Below the pieces are notes generated by a model. It was not told the DNA's origin, did no database searches, and worked only from the letters and a program-made list of their open reading frames with translations. A DNA stretch of 64,000 nt, taken from positions 186,001 to 250,000 of the forward strand of contig CAJSYJ010000003.1 in NCBI GenBank assembly GCA_910574205.1. Reading direction: 5' to 3'. The DNA comes from Bacteroidales bacterium. Lineage in GTDB: Bacteria; Bacteroidota; Bacteroidia; Bacteroidales; Rikenellaceae. Positions 26,436 to 33,986 of the stretch are shown here, one piece after another. A program made the translations under genes and the position numbers. Every line of letters starts with the position of its first letter. Within the stretch, counting starts at the first letter, position 1.

Positions 26436-27575
26436 ATGGAAACAGCAATGACAACGCAGCAAGGTTTGAACGAAGTTGTAATCAACAAGGTTCAGCGCAT
26501 GATTGAAAACAAGGCCGTCGGCGTACAGGCCACAATGGAACGCTTGGTAAATGAGGGGAAAATCGCACAGGATTATATCGCCCCTATCGGAGTGGAACTG
26601 CGCCGCAACGACCACTCACCGATAATCACGTTCAGCGGAAACGGCCACGTCCTGATGAATATGAAGAGCGGGCAATACACGCTCCACGACAACGCTATCG
26701 GACAGTTGGCCGATAAAATGGGAATCCCCTCCCGCTATCTCCGGCAGCTTGCCTCCGGCGACGAATGGCAACGACAACTCGCCGCAACAGTTCTGAACGA
26801 ACACAGCGGCTGGACGCAACGCACACGGGTTCTTATCCGCACGGTCGGCCAGCAGGTTCGAGGTGTGTTGAGCGATAGCTACCGCCGGTTGAACAGCGTT
26901 GAAATCCTTACTGCTTTCGTACAGGAAGCGAGCCAGCAGGGGGCTGTTATTGCCGACGCCTATATGAGCGACACGAAAGTATGGGCGGAAACGATACTGC
27001 CGCAGCCCATCGTTGTCCCGACGGTAAAGAACGGCGAGGTGGTGATTTTCGCAGGGGCGAGGTTCAGCACCTCCGACTATGGCGACGGAGCGGTTGATAT
27101 GCGGGCATTTCTGCTTAATGGGGCTTGCCTTAATGGTATGGTTCGGGAGAGCGTGATGAAACAGGTACACCTCGGCTCCCGCCTCCCTGATAACCTGCAA
27201 CTCTCCAATCGTACCTACGAACTTGATACCCGCACGACGGTTTCCGCAGTTCGAGACCTAACGAGGGGCTTGTTCAGCAAGGACAATATCATGCAAAAGG
27301 CTATCGAGATTCAGGGGGCAGCCGAAATCGACGTAGACTTCGACCAAGAACTGAAACGGCTGGTAAAAGCCGGTTCGTTGCTGAAATCGGAGGGTGAGAG
27401 CGTTGAAAAAATCCTCATGCGTAACGACCCCGACGACGGAGTACAGGGCGGGGCAACCCTTTGGAAGCTGACGCAGGCTATCACGGCACACGCACGGGAA
27501 CTTGAACCCCGCCGCAGCCGAGAATTACACGAGATTTCGGGGGCTTTGCTCAATCGTGTAAAAGTAACCGCATAA
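26436..27575 (+). CDS. DUF932-family phage/plasmid protein
   Basis: 379 aa. Contains the features of the DUF932 family common on plasmids and phages: an early IPSRYLRQLA segment, VRGVLSDSYRRLNSVEI at about residue 140, and FAGARFSTSDYGDGAVDMRA. The biochemical role of the family is not established. Largest gene of the plus-strand island. Confidence 0.8.
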   Translation: METAMTTQQGLNEVVINKVQRMIENKAVGVQATMERLVNEGKIAQDYIAPIGVELRRNDHSPIITFSGNGHVLMNMKSGQYTLHDNAIGQLADKMGIPSRYLRQLASGDEWQRQLAATVLNEHSGWTQRTRVLIRTVGQQVRGVLSDSYRRLNSVEILTAFVQEASQQGAVIADAYMSDTKVWAETILPQPIVVPTVKNGEVVIFAGARFSTSDYGDGAVDMRAFLLNGACLNGMVRESVMKQVHLGSRLPDNLQLSNRTYELDTRTTVSAVRDLTRGLFSKDNIMQKAIEIQGAAEIDVDFDQELKRLVKAGSLLKSEGESVEKILMRNDPDDGVQGGATLWKLTQAITAHARELEPRRSRELHEISGALLNRVKVTA

Positions 27576-27640
27576 ACAATAACCGCCCGCCATTCGGCTT
27601 GAAAAGGTGTGAATGGCGGGCTGCTTAAAACCAACGAAAC

Positions 27641-27832
27641 ATGAAAAGGACAGATTTGAAATTTATCGGCATCGATAGCTGGGACAGGCCGGTTTACCAA
27701 GACCCCAACGGACAGTTGTGGAAAGACACCACGCTGGGAAGTGATACGCCCTCTTTCGCTTCCGCCTGTAATAACGAGTTCGAGGGAGAGCCGGATATGC
27801 CTATCGAAATGACATATCCCGATTTCGAGTAA
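27641..27832 (+). CDS. small phage protein, 63 aa
   Basis: Acidic, with an early segment (FIGIDSWDRPVYQDPNGQLW) that resembles small plasmid/phage proteins found with DUF932 genes. No function known to me. Confidence 0.6.
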   Translation: MKRTDLKFIGIDSWDRPVYQDPNGQLWKDTTLGSDTPSFASACNNEFEGEPDMPIEMTYPDFE

Positions 27833-27834
27833 TT

Positions 27835-27918
27835 ATGGCACGCCGAAACCCCGCCATAATACACAAAACAATGAATTACGGCGTAGTTTCGGCGTTTCAA
27901 TACCCCATAGTAGAGTAA
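27835..27918 (+). CDS. possible 27-aa ORF
   Basis: ATG two bases after the upstream stop, ending at the start of the AGTAAAG repeats. Could be a leader or chance. Weak. Confidence 0.2.
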   Translation: MARRNPAIIHKTMNYGVVSAFQYPIVE

Positions 27919-27968
27919 AGTAAAGGAGAGTATAGTAAAGTAGAAATATAAAATACCCTTACGGGTAT
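27909..27968. repeat. AGTAAAG-type repeats and small hairpin
   Basis: 27909-27946 is built of AGTA(A)AG units in a noncoding gap. It contains AGTAAAGGAGAG (27919-27930), the same 12-mer found inside the replication gene at 46362-46373 on the other strand. A hairpin ATACCC/GGGTAT follows (27953-27968). Confidence 0.5.
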
Positions 27969-28010
27969 TCCAAAATCGCCTACGATTGTCAGGCGGCAAA
28001 ATCTGAAAAT

Positions 28011-28235
28011 ATGAGCGACAAAAAGCAAATTTATACCGTCCCTGTTCGGTTTGTGTTCAAGGGCGAGTTCAAAATTAAGGCCGTCAGCAGAGCGCAGGCG
28101 GAAGAATATGCCGAGAATGATTGCGGGTTGGTTCTCGGAGGCCGCATCCACTCGACGTTACCAGCAGAAGTGGTTGATTGGGATTTTCCCGTACACCCTG
28201 AAAAAATCGTAGGACATGGCAAGATTGAACATTGA
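28011..28235 (+). CDS. small phage protein, 74 aa
   Basis: Beta-hairpin-like start (YTVPVRFVFKGEFKIKAVSR) then an acidic helix (AQAEEYAEND). The pattern, a strand pair followed by AxExxA helix, is common in small phage proteins of Bacteroidales. Overlaps the next gene by 20 nt. Function unknown. Confidence 0.6.
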   Translation: MSDKKQIYTVPVRFVFKGEFKIKAVSRAQAEEYAENDCGLVLGGRIHSTLPAEVVDWDFPVHPEKIVGHGKIEH

Positions 28236-28458
28236 ACGACAGGAGCGGCTGGAGCCGGAGCGAATATCCCATGCAGTCCGGCGCATTGAGCAGCTTGGTT
28301 ACACAATCACGCTGCGGGACAACAAAAAAATACAGTTCGTTCACAAAGGTAAGACCGTTACGTTCTTTCCGTACAGCGGCTGGGCAACCGGCAAAACGAT
28401 ACAGGACGGACGAGGACTTGGCAAACTCATAAACCAGTTGAAAAATGGACTTGATTGA
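28216..28458 (+). CDS. small basic phage protein, 80 aa
   Basis: Contains a helix-strand pattern ending HKGKTVTFFPYSGWATGKTI then GRGLGKLINQL. Resembles small DNA-interacting phage proteins, not HicA. Overlaps both neighbours, so it belongs to the same transcript. Confidence 0.6.
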   Translation: MARLNIERQERLEPERISHAVRRIEQLGYTITLRDNKKIQFVHKGKTVTFFPYSGWATGKTIQDGRGLGKLINQLKNGLD

Positions 28459-28798
28459 ACAGATTACGACCGTAGCCACAGGTTTGGGCTGGCAAGTTGA
28501 TACCGATACCCCCACACCCGGTATTGTTGTATTTGAGTTTTCCCAATATACGCCGGCTGGACAGGACTTCAATTTCAGTGTCGATATGAAAGGTGATGAC
28601 CCCGATAGCCTTTTGACTGAAATCGAGCGATATTACGAGGGGTTCGACCCGGATTATGAAGCCTCCTTGTGGATTGGCGATGATGGCCACGGCAAGAACG
28701 GTGCGCCTTACCATATCGCAGATATAGTTAGCGATATGAAAGCGGCGGAGACGATGATAGATACCCTTTACGAAACCTTGAAAACAGCATTACAATGA
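28445..28798 (+). CDS. acidic phage protein, 117 aa
   Basis: Strongly acidic with a repeated aromatic pattern (EIERYYEGFDPDYEASLWI) and a C-terminal helix (MKAAETMIDTLYETLKTAL). I recall similar small proteins in Bacteroidales mobile elements, without a known role. Overlaps the neighbours on both sides. Confidence 0.6.
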   Translation: MDLIEQITTVATGLGWQVDTDTPTPGIVVFEFSQYTPAGQDFNFSVDMKGDDPDSLLTEIERYYEGFDPDYEASLWIGDDGHGKNGAPYHIADIVSDMKAAETMIDTLYETLKTALQ

Positions 28799-29058
28799 AA
28801 AGCGAAAATGCAAGAAAATATCTTGATAAAGATGCGGTCATTATGAATAACGGCGATCGCATGGTTGATGCCTCGATTGCATACACCGCAATAGATATTG
28901 CAGAACAGGAGGCCGAGGAGCGGATGCGGCAGAAAGCGGTAAAAGCATATTGCTCTGATTGTTGTTGCACCGTTGTAGGCACTTGCGGGATAGGGGCAGA
29001 CGATTGTGTCGCATTGCGAAATTTTATCCAAAAACTGAAAGACAATGAAATCGATTGA
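28795..29058 (+). CDS. Cys-rich small protein, 87 aa
   Basis: A helical N-terminal half and a Cys cluster CSDCCCTVVGTCGIGADDC that could bind zinc or iron. Starts by ATGA overlap with the upstream stop. Confidence 0.6.
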   Translation: MKSENARKYLDKDAVIMNNGDRMVDASIAYTAIDIAEQEAEERMRQKAVKAYCSDCCCTVVGTCGIGADDCVALRNFIQKLKDNEID

Positions 29059-29353
29059 GGAAAGAGCAAAAGAATATGCCGTAAAATGCCCCGGATGTCA
29101 AAATACGGAATGGGGATTTATAGCTGGAGCACAATCTGAACGAGGAGAAATGCTCCGCTGGCGAGACGCCGAAAAAGAGTTGCCGGAGGATGGCGCAACC
29201 GTATTGGGCAAAACCTCTTGTGTGCAGCACCCTTTCGTCATAATGAGATATATCGATCGCAAATGGTGGGTGTGGGCATATCCCGGTTGGGCTGCCCCTG
29301 CCGGTGAAGTTATCGGTTGGAGGCCTATTTACGAAATAGAACAGATGCCATGA
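29045..29353 (+). CDS. DUF551-like phage protein
   Basis: 102 aa. Begins with a CxGC-type pair (KCPGCQNTEWGFIAGAQSE) and ends with WRPIYEIEQMP, resembling the DUF551 family (W...P..GE-like core and final W.P.P). Function unknown. Overlaps neighbours. Confidence 0.6.
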   Translation: MKSIEERAKEYAVKCPGCQNTEWGFIAGAQSERGEMLRWRDAEKELPEDGATVLGKTSCVQHPFVIMRYIDRKWWVWAYPGWAAPAGEVIGWRPIYEIEQMP

Positions 29354-29541
29354 GAACGAAAACCCTATACAAAGCAGACGGAGAGCGTCTGAAAATCGAC
29401 CGGTTTCCCTGCTTCCATATAACCGGCAGCATCGCAGGTATGAGAAAGATGTTCTATGGCAAGGATGCCTTGTTGGTGCGTTGCGGAAGTTGGATTTACA
29501 ACGTGTCGCAAGAACCAAGTATTTATTATTTAGCACATTAG
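29350..29541 (+). CDS. small basic protein, 63 aa
   Basis: Start ATG at 29350 overlaps the upstream stop (ATGA). Contains FHITGSIAGMRKMFYGKDA and a C-terminal beta strand. Unrecognised. Confidence 0.55.
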   Translation: MRTKTLYKADGERLKIDRFPCFHITGSIAGMRKMFYGKDALLVRCGSWIYNVSQEPSIYYLAH

Positions 29542-29543
29542 TT

Positions 29544-29873
29544 ATGGAGCGAAGTTATAAAGCGGAATTTCTGCGTTGGAAAGCAGAGTTAGAGAAAAAA
29601 CATGGCAGGATGATTTATGCCCGCCTTTCGGAAGTTATCGACACAAATAACAATTTGTCCGTTGGCGATATGGTTATGTTTACCAACGATTACGGGGTAA
29701 CGTTCGGTCCCAATGAGGTATTGGGTTTCTGCAAGCCGGACAGTTTCCTATGCCCGCACCGTTATTCCAAAGACGAAGATTGCGGCATCGTGTTTTTGGA
29801 TAGCGACGCATATTGGTTTCCCGACCGTCTCGACCAATTAACGCTGGTAAGAAAGGGAGGTAGCAATGAGTGA
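29544..29873 (+). CDS. phage protein, 109 aa
   Basis: Start ATG at 29544, 2 nt after the upstream stop. Contains a strand-rich middle (VGDMVMFTNDYGVTFGPNEV) and DSDAYWFPDRLDQL, a pattern seen in small phage proteins that I cannot name. Overlaps the next gene. Confidence 0.6.
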   Translation: MERSYKAEFLRWKAELEKKHGRMIYARLSEVIDTNNNLSVGDMVMFTNDYGVTFGPNEVLGFCKPDSFLCPHRYSKDEDCGIVFLDSDAYWFPDRLDQLTLVRKGGSNE

Positions 29874-30108
29874 ACGGGAGTTTATCTATCGGGTGTCGTT
29901 CAAGGAACCACCCGTGCCGGACGAACCATCCCGCACAGATTGGTTTTTCACCTCGCTGGCGGCGATATACGACCAATTCAGCAAGGAGGAAATAGGGTGT
30001 CAAGTATCACGTCTTTGGAATCTGAAAATCACTCCCGGCAATCCCTACAACGGGCGGCGATGCACTATCACGAAAGAACCCGTACAGAGAAAAAAACGGA
30101 GAAAATAG
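29866..30108 (+). CDS. phage protein, 80 aa
   Basis: Contains the segment DWFFTSLAAIYDQFSKEEIG and a basic tail. Last gene of the small-gene run; the toxin-antitoxin pair follows after its own promoter. Confidence 0.55.
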   Translation: MSEREFIYRVSFKEPPVPDEPSRTDWFFTSLAAIYDQFSKEEIGCQVSRLWNLKITPGNPYNGRRCTITKEPVQRKKRRK

Positions 30109-30137
30109 GCACATTTCTTGTGAAAGATTTGTATAAA

Positions 30138-30153
30138 TGTAACTAATTAGTTA
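30138..30153. promoter_or_regulatory. 16-bp palindrome, likely HigA operator
   Basis: GTAACTAATTAGTTAC is a perfect palindrome 27 nt before the toxin start. It overlaps a promoter (TTTG at 30128, then TTACTTTTG at 30150). Autoregulation of HigBA operons by antitoxin binding to such palindromes is well known. Confidence 0.65.
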
Positions 30154-30180
30154 CTTTTGCGGTGTAGAAATAACGATAAG

Positions 30181-30513
30181 ATGAAAAGAGATTTGATATT
30201 TTCGCCGGAATACATTGAGTTTGAACAGAGTTCAAATACTCGCACCCGTGAAAAATTACGCTATGCGGTATCAATTTTGGAGTCCGTACAGCCGATACCG
30301 ACCAAGTTCGTTAAGAAATTGACGAACACCGATTTTTACGAGTTGCGGGTTTCGGTTGATAATGAAGTTCGGGTTATCCTGTTTTCGGCGGACAATGAAA
30401 ATATCAACCTCGCATCGAGCGTTATCCTACTGAATGGCTTTGTGAAGAAAAGCACAAAGGATTACGACAAGGAGATTACAAAGGCTATCAACATTTTAAG
30501 AAAATTGCTATGA
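30181..30513 (+). CDS. HigB-like toxin (RelE superfamily)
   Basis: 110 aa from the ATG at 30181. The pattern of strands and the motifs KFVKKLTNTDFYELRVSVDN and EVRVILFSADN are those of the HigB/Gp49-like RelE superfamily mRNA interferases. The antitoxin gene overlaps the stop by ATGA. Toxin-first order is typical of higBA. Likely stabilises the prophage or acts in defence; the role is inferred. Confidence 0.85.
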   Translation: MKRDLIFSPEYIEFEQSSNTRTREKLRYAVSILESVQPIPTKFVKKLTNTDFYELRVSVDNEVRVILFSADNENINLASSVILLNGFVKKSTKDYDKEITKAINILRKLL

Positions 30514-30872
30514 GTACGACAAACAACCGATTAACAGCAGAGGAATTGCAGAAACTCCGGCAGACGGATTTCAGCAAGAAACCGGGGTTCGTAAAGGCCG
30601 AAACGGTACTCGCCAAAGAGGTTGGCGAGGTCGGCACTCCGGAACGGGAAGAGTTCGACGCAAAGGCTCGTGCCTGGTATTATGGCGAAATGCTGCGGGA
30701 GCGGCGCAAAGAACTCGGCATGACGCAAAAGGAACTTGCCGAGCGTGTCGGGCGGGAACGCACCTACATCAATCGCATCGAGAAAGGGGAAACAGATTTG
30801 CAGCTCTCCTCGTTCATCCGCATTGCTGCGGCATTAGGCATTATGCTACGCCTTGACGTGAACTTGGCGTAA
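30510..30872 (+). CDS. HigA-like antitoxin (XRE)
   Basis: 120 aa. The C-terminal half is a helix-turn-helix of the XRE type (LGMTQKELAERVGRERTYIN, then RIEKGE). The N-terminal half is the extended toxin-binding part. Encoded 4 nt inside the toxin stop. Probable autorepressor at 30138-30153. Confidence 0.85.
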   Translation: MSTTNNRLTAEELQKLRQTDFSKKPGFVKAETVLAKEVGEVGTPEREEFDAKARAWYYGEMLRERRKELGMTQKELAERVGRERTYINRIEKGETDLQLSSFIRIAAALGIMLRLDVNLA

Positions 30873-30890
30873 GGTAGAATCTGAAAAAAG

Positions 30891-30918
30891 GAGGGCGGTC
30901 ATTGGCCGCCCTCTTTTT
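30891..30918. terminator. bidirectional terminator between island and packaging operon
   Basis: GAGGGCGG and CCGCCCTC flank a 7-nt loop; TTTTT follows on the + strand and a TTTTTT run follows on the minus strand. It separates converging genes at 30872 and 30899 and overlaps the minus-strand stop codon. Confidence 0.8.
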
Positions 30919-31987
30919 GTGCGTATTGTCTGTTATCTTTCAGGAAATAAGGTAGCGTCCCGCTGTTGGTGGCCTTTTCAATCCTGTCGTGGTTCTTGTT
31001 TCTCCATTCCTTGAAATTTTGCGGTACGTCGGACACCCTGTTTGCGCTTTCCCCGTTCAACGGTTGTCCGAGCATTATTTGCTCGTTGTCTGCCTCGATT
31101 TCCTCCAATGTTTTGAGTATCGTAACGGCGTGGCAGCGGCAATACGGATGCCAGCCCGTGAACTTGAAATTCTTGGGATAACGTCCGGCCAACTCATCGC
31201 AAATGTCGGTAAACGCCCGCCCATTGAGGGTGTGGTTGTTCGACAGCCGAATTTCTATGCCCACCACGAAATCGAGTTGTTGCCAGCGTGTATAATCCGA
31301 AGTCCGATAGGCGATGTTGGTTTCGGTCGCAGCCAAACGGTGGGCATTTTTGTATGAGGAGCGGTAGACCCCTTGGCCGGGACTGAATGCAGCTGCTCGT
31401 TGCGATAGGTGCAACTGCCCGTGCTCATCCCTAACACGTCGAAACAACTTGTCCGGGTGTTGTAGGTATTGCCGTAGTGTCCGGCTCATTTCATCGGCCG
31501 AAAGCCCATCCCGCAGACCGAGGTCGATGCCCATTTCTATCTCCGTTTTGAATTGCTCCGTGTACCGCCATACCCTGTCGGATAGCTTCAAACCGCCGAT
31601 TTTGCGCTCCATGAACGCTTTACGGGCATTGTCGTTGGGGTTGTAATACTTGCGAGCCTGTTCCGGCGATAGCCTCTTGGCATATTCACCGAACACGATG
31701 TTGCACAATTCGCTATTTTTATTGTTCGCCAACGTCCACTCGGCCTCGATGCCGTTAAGAATGACCGTCGATATGCCCGTTTTCAACGTGTGTAGCAGCT
31801 TTTCGATGCGAGCCTTTGTGCTTGGATAGCTGGCGAACGAAAAGGGCTTGTCGGGGTTGAAATGGGGCACAGATGCCCCGATAGCAGCAGCCTCACGCAC
31901 GGCAGACCGATAAATAGCTTCAATCTGCCGTGCATAACGCTCCACGTCTTTCAGGTGCTTACTCTCCCATTTATCCAGCCGTGCCAT
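30899..31987 (-). CDS. MuF-like minor head protein
   Basis: 362 aa. The middle holds the SPP1 gp7/MuF pattern: YRSSYKNAHRLAATETNIAYR followed by FVVGIEIRLSNNH and GWHPYCRCHAVTIL, the conserved WHPxCRC motif. It follows the portal and small genes in the packaging operon and should sit inside the procapsid near the portal. Confidence 0.85.
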   Translation of the reverse strand: MARLDKWESKHLKDVERYARQIEAIYRSAVREAAAIGASVPHFNPDKPFSFASYPSTKARIEKLLHTLKTGISTVILNGIEAEWTLANNKNSELCNIVFGEYAKRLSPEQARKYYNPNDNARKAFMERKIGGLKLSDRVWRYTEQFKTEIEMGIDLGLRDGLSADEMSRTLRQYLQHPDKLFRRVRDEHGQLHLSQRAAAFSPGQGVYRSSYKNAHRLAATETNIAYRTSDYTRWQQLDFVVGIEIRLSNNHTLNGRAFTDICDELAGRYPKNFKFTGWHPYCRCHAVTILKTLEEIEADNEQIMLGQPLNGESANRVSDVPQNFKEWRNKNHDRIEKATNSGTLPYFLKDNRQYAQKEGGQ

Positions 31988-32186
31988 TACCTCTCAATTC
32001 AAATACATTGCATTGCGGGTCGTCCAAGAACTTCGAGAACTTCCCCTCCTTGTAGTGCGGGCAGCGGCACATAAACAGTTCTCCCCGCCAATTCTTTTCG
32101 TGCCAATCGTAGCTATGAACGCAGTCCCGACACGCATATTTCGGTCGTTCCCGCTGTTGCTTTTTTTTCGCTGCGGCCATTGTCAT
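31971..32186 (-). CDS. small zinc-finger-like protein
   Basis: 71 aa. Start at 32186 overlaps the upstream stop by ATGA. Two Cys pairs (ACRDCVH and MCRCPHY) with a His suggest a zinc site. Such proteins often lie between portal and MuF genes. Function unknown. Confidence 0.6.
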   Translation of the reverse strand: MTMAAAKKKQQRERPKYACRDCVHSYDWHEKNWRGELFMCRCPHYKEGKFSKFLDDPQCNVFELRGNGTAG

Positions 32187-32548
32187 TCCTCCTCTATGCG
32201 GTCGGGGGCAGGCATTTCTTCCAACCGTATCGCTTTTATGGTTTCACGTCCCTCCAAAATCGCTTTGCACAGGCGGTGATAACCGTCGGCAATCTGCCCG
32301 CAATCGTCGAGGATGATAGGATAGTCCAGCGAGCAATCCTGCACCCGTTTGCATTGGAAGATAAACTGCGATAGGTTGTCTGCCGAAAACGGACTGTCGG
32401 TCAAATCCACAGCCCACAGCGGGAGGTCTCGCACTTCGTAGCCTTTGGCCTGTGCAAACAAGTACAGCGATTCAGCCCTCCAAACCTTATTACCCCGGAC
32501 GAACTCGCTTTCTCCGAACGTCATTTGTGATATACGTACTTTTGTCAT
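32183..32548 (-). CDS. ParB/sulfiredoxin-fold-like phage protein
   Basis: 121 aa from the ATG at 32548. The segment DYPIILDDCGQIADGYHRLC matches the ParB N-terminal/Srx nucleotide-binding pattern (I...G.I.DG.HR). Many phages encode such proteins near terminase and portal. Whether it binds DNA, CTP or ATP is not shown by sequence. Confidence 0.65.
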   Translation of the reverse strand: MTKVRISQMTFGESEFVRGNKVWRAESLYLFAQAKGYEVRDLPLWAVDLTDSPFSADNLSQFIFQCKRVQDCSLDYPIILDDCGQIADGYHRLCKAILEGRETIKAIRLEEMPAPDRIEEE

Positions 32549-32552
32549 GGGT

Positions 32553-33947
32553 CTACTCGGATAAGTTGAACGCATCGACGGTTTGTTCTTCGGCGAGTTC
32601 CTGCATCGTTTTATCGACATCGCTGCTCTTGCCGTACATTTCGACGCTCTGACGCTGTGAAATGATAGGTTTGCCACCGTTGGCCGTCGTGAGGCATGTA
32701 ATCGTGTCCTTTTCATCGGTAATCGTGAACGGCGTTATCTTCATTTCCACTTGCAGGCTATCCACGTCTTTCCATTGTTTCTCGGGCAGCATCGTTTTGA
32801 GGAACGCTTTGACGACGTTCATTTCACGGTCGAGGAATTCAAGCAAACGCCCGCTCTCGTCCTCGACTTTGAGTTGGGCATCAATGAATAGCTGCTTACG
32901 GCTCTCGCCCGACATGGGGTTTGATTTCATGCTTTCGTAACTCCAATCCGGCAACTGCAACTGCGTGAAGAACGATTGTCGCAGCTCTGTTATGTGGAAT
33001 TTCAGATTTTCAACAGCCTGCGGCCATGTTATATAATTGGCTGATGAACCCTTGGGGTATTGCAACACGCTTTTGAACTCCTTGTTTTCGGATTCTTCTC
33101 CGCCGAACTTTATTTCTTCGTCTGCAAAGACGCAGAACACCGGCCTACTGTTTTTGCGGAGGTAATTACCGTTGCGGCTCAACGCCCATTCAATTTCGAA
33201 CACAATTTTCGAGGTGTCCTCCCAAATAGGCGTCGGGCGAAACATATATACGCCGGGGATTTTGCCGAGGGTAATATCATCATCCTCGATAAGCTGCCAA
33301 CCGTTGTTTTCGTTCGACCATTTCAGGTGCTTGTTGTCGGTGTAGGTGTCGAAGTATGAAACGGTTTTGCCGAGTTTCTTTCGGGTGTAACCAACGGATA
33401 GGGCAATCAAATCGCCATACTCATCGAACAGCGGGTACAATTCGTCTCCCTGCATCGGCGAGTAGTTTTTGCACCGCAATTTCAACGGGCTATCAAATCC
33501 GTAAAGGTTGTGCCGTTGTTCAACGGCATACCACAGCGTCATGACTTCACAACCGGCGAACAGCATGTTGCTCCGTTCGATGTTCACGCTGTCAATGCGA
33601 TTCCGCTTGTAGATTGCCTCCAACATTTTGGCAATTTTCTGCTCCCCGTCGTTTTGGGGGTTATAGATGCGCTTAACAGGTATGCCGAAGCACAGTTCCG
33701 TCATGCGTTTTACTGCCAATCGTTGCAGGTCGTATGTGATGCGAGTAACGTAGTCAATAGTGCCGTCATCTTTCACAATGTCGGGATATTTGGCTTTGTT
33801 CATTACGGGGTGTTTCTTGGGGTCGTACTCGTGTATCAAACCCCAACGTCCCGTCCATGCCGGTACGCAAACGGCTTTTTCTTTCAAGTCGGAGATTATC
33901 TCCGTTACCGGTCTGTTCTTGTCGATGATTTCTTGGATTGTCGCCAT
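32553..33947 (-). CDS. portal protein (SPP1-like)
   Basis: 464 aa. Typical SPP1 gp6-like pattern: N-terminal YVTRITYDLQRLAVKRMTEL and FGIPVKRIYN, a middle wing (ADEEIKFGGEESENKEF) and a C-terminal helix with SGESRKQLFIDAQLKVED. Follows terminase by 39 nt. Forms the dodecameric DNA entry channel. Confidence 0.9.
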   Translation of the reverse strand: MATIQEIIDKNRPVTEIISDLKEKAVCVPAWTGRWGLIHEYDPKKHPVMNKAKYPDIVKDDGTIDYVTRITYDLQRLAVKRMTELCFGIPVKRIYNPQNDGEQKIAKMLEAIYKRNRIDSVNIERSNMLFAGCEVMTLWYAVEQRHNLYGFDSPLKLRCKNYSPMQGDELYPLFDEYGDLIALSVGYTRKKLGKTVSYFDTYTDNKHLKWSNENNGWQLIEDDDITLGKIPGVYMFRPTPIWEDTSKIVFEIEWALSRNGNYLRKNSRPVFCVFADEEIKFGGEESENKEFKSVLQYPKGSSANYITWPQAVENLKFHITELRQSFFTQLQLPDWSYESMKSNPMSGESRKQLFIDAQLKVEDESGRLLEFLDREMNVVKAFLKTMLPEKQWKDVDSLQVEMKITPFTITDEKDTITCLTTANGGKPIISQRQSVEMYGKSSDVDKTMQELAEEQTVDAFNLSE

Positions 33948-33949
33948 AA

Positions 33950-33968
33950 CTGTTTATATTATAATCAT
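33950..33968 (-). promoter_or_regulatory. degenerate dyad (site 4)
   Basis: TATTATAATCAT matches one full half of the prophage dyad; the other half has three mismatches. It lies 3 nt before the portal start, with no room for a promoter, so it may act on translation, or be a relic. Confidence 0.35.
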
Positions 33969-33986
33969 TTTGTTTGCAAAAAAAAA

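Noticed and set aside
27909..27946. CRISPR-like repeats
   Set aside because: Units are 7-9 bp without spacers of constant length; no CRISPR array is present in the window.
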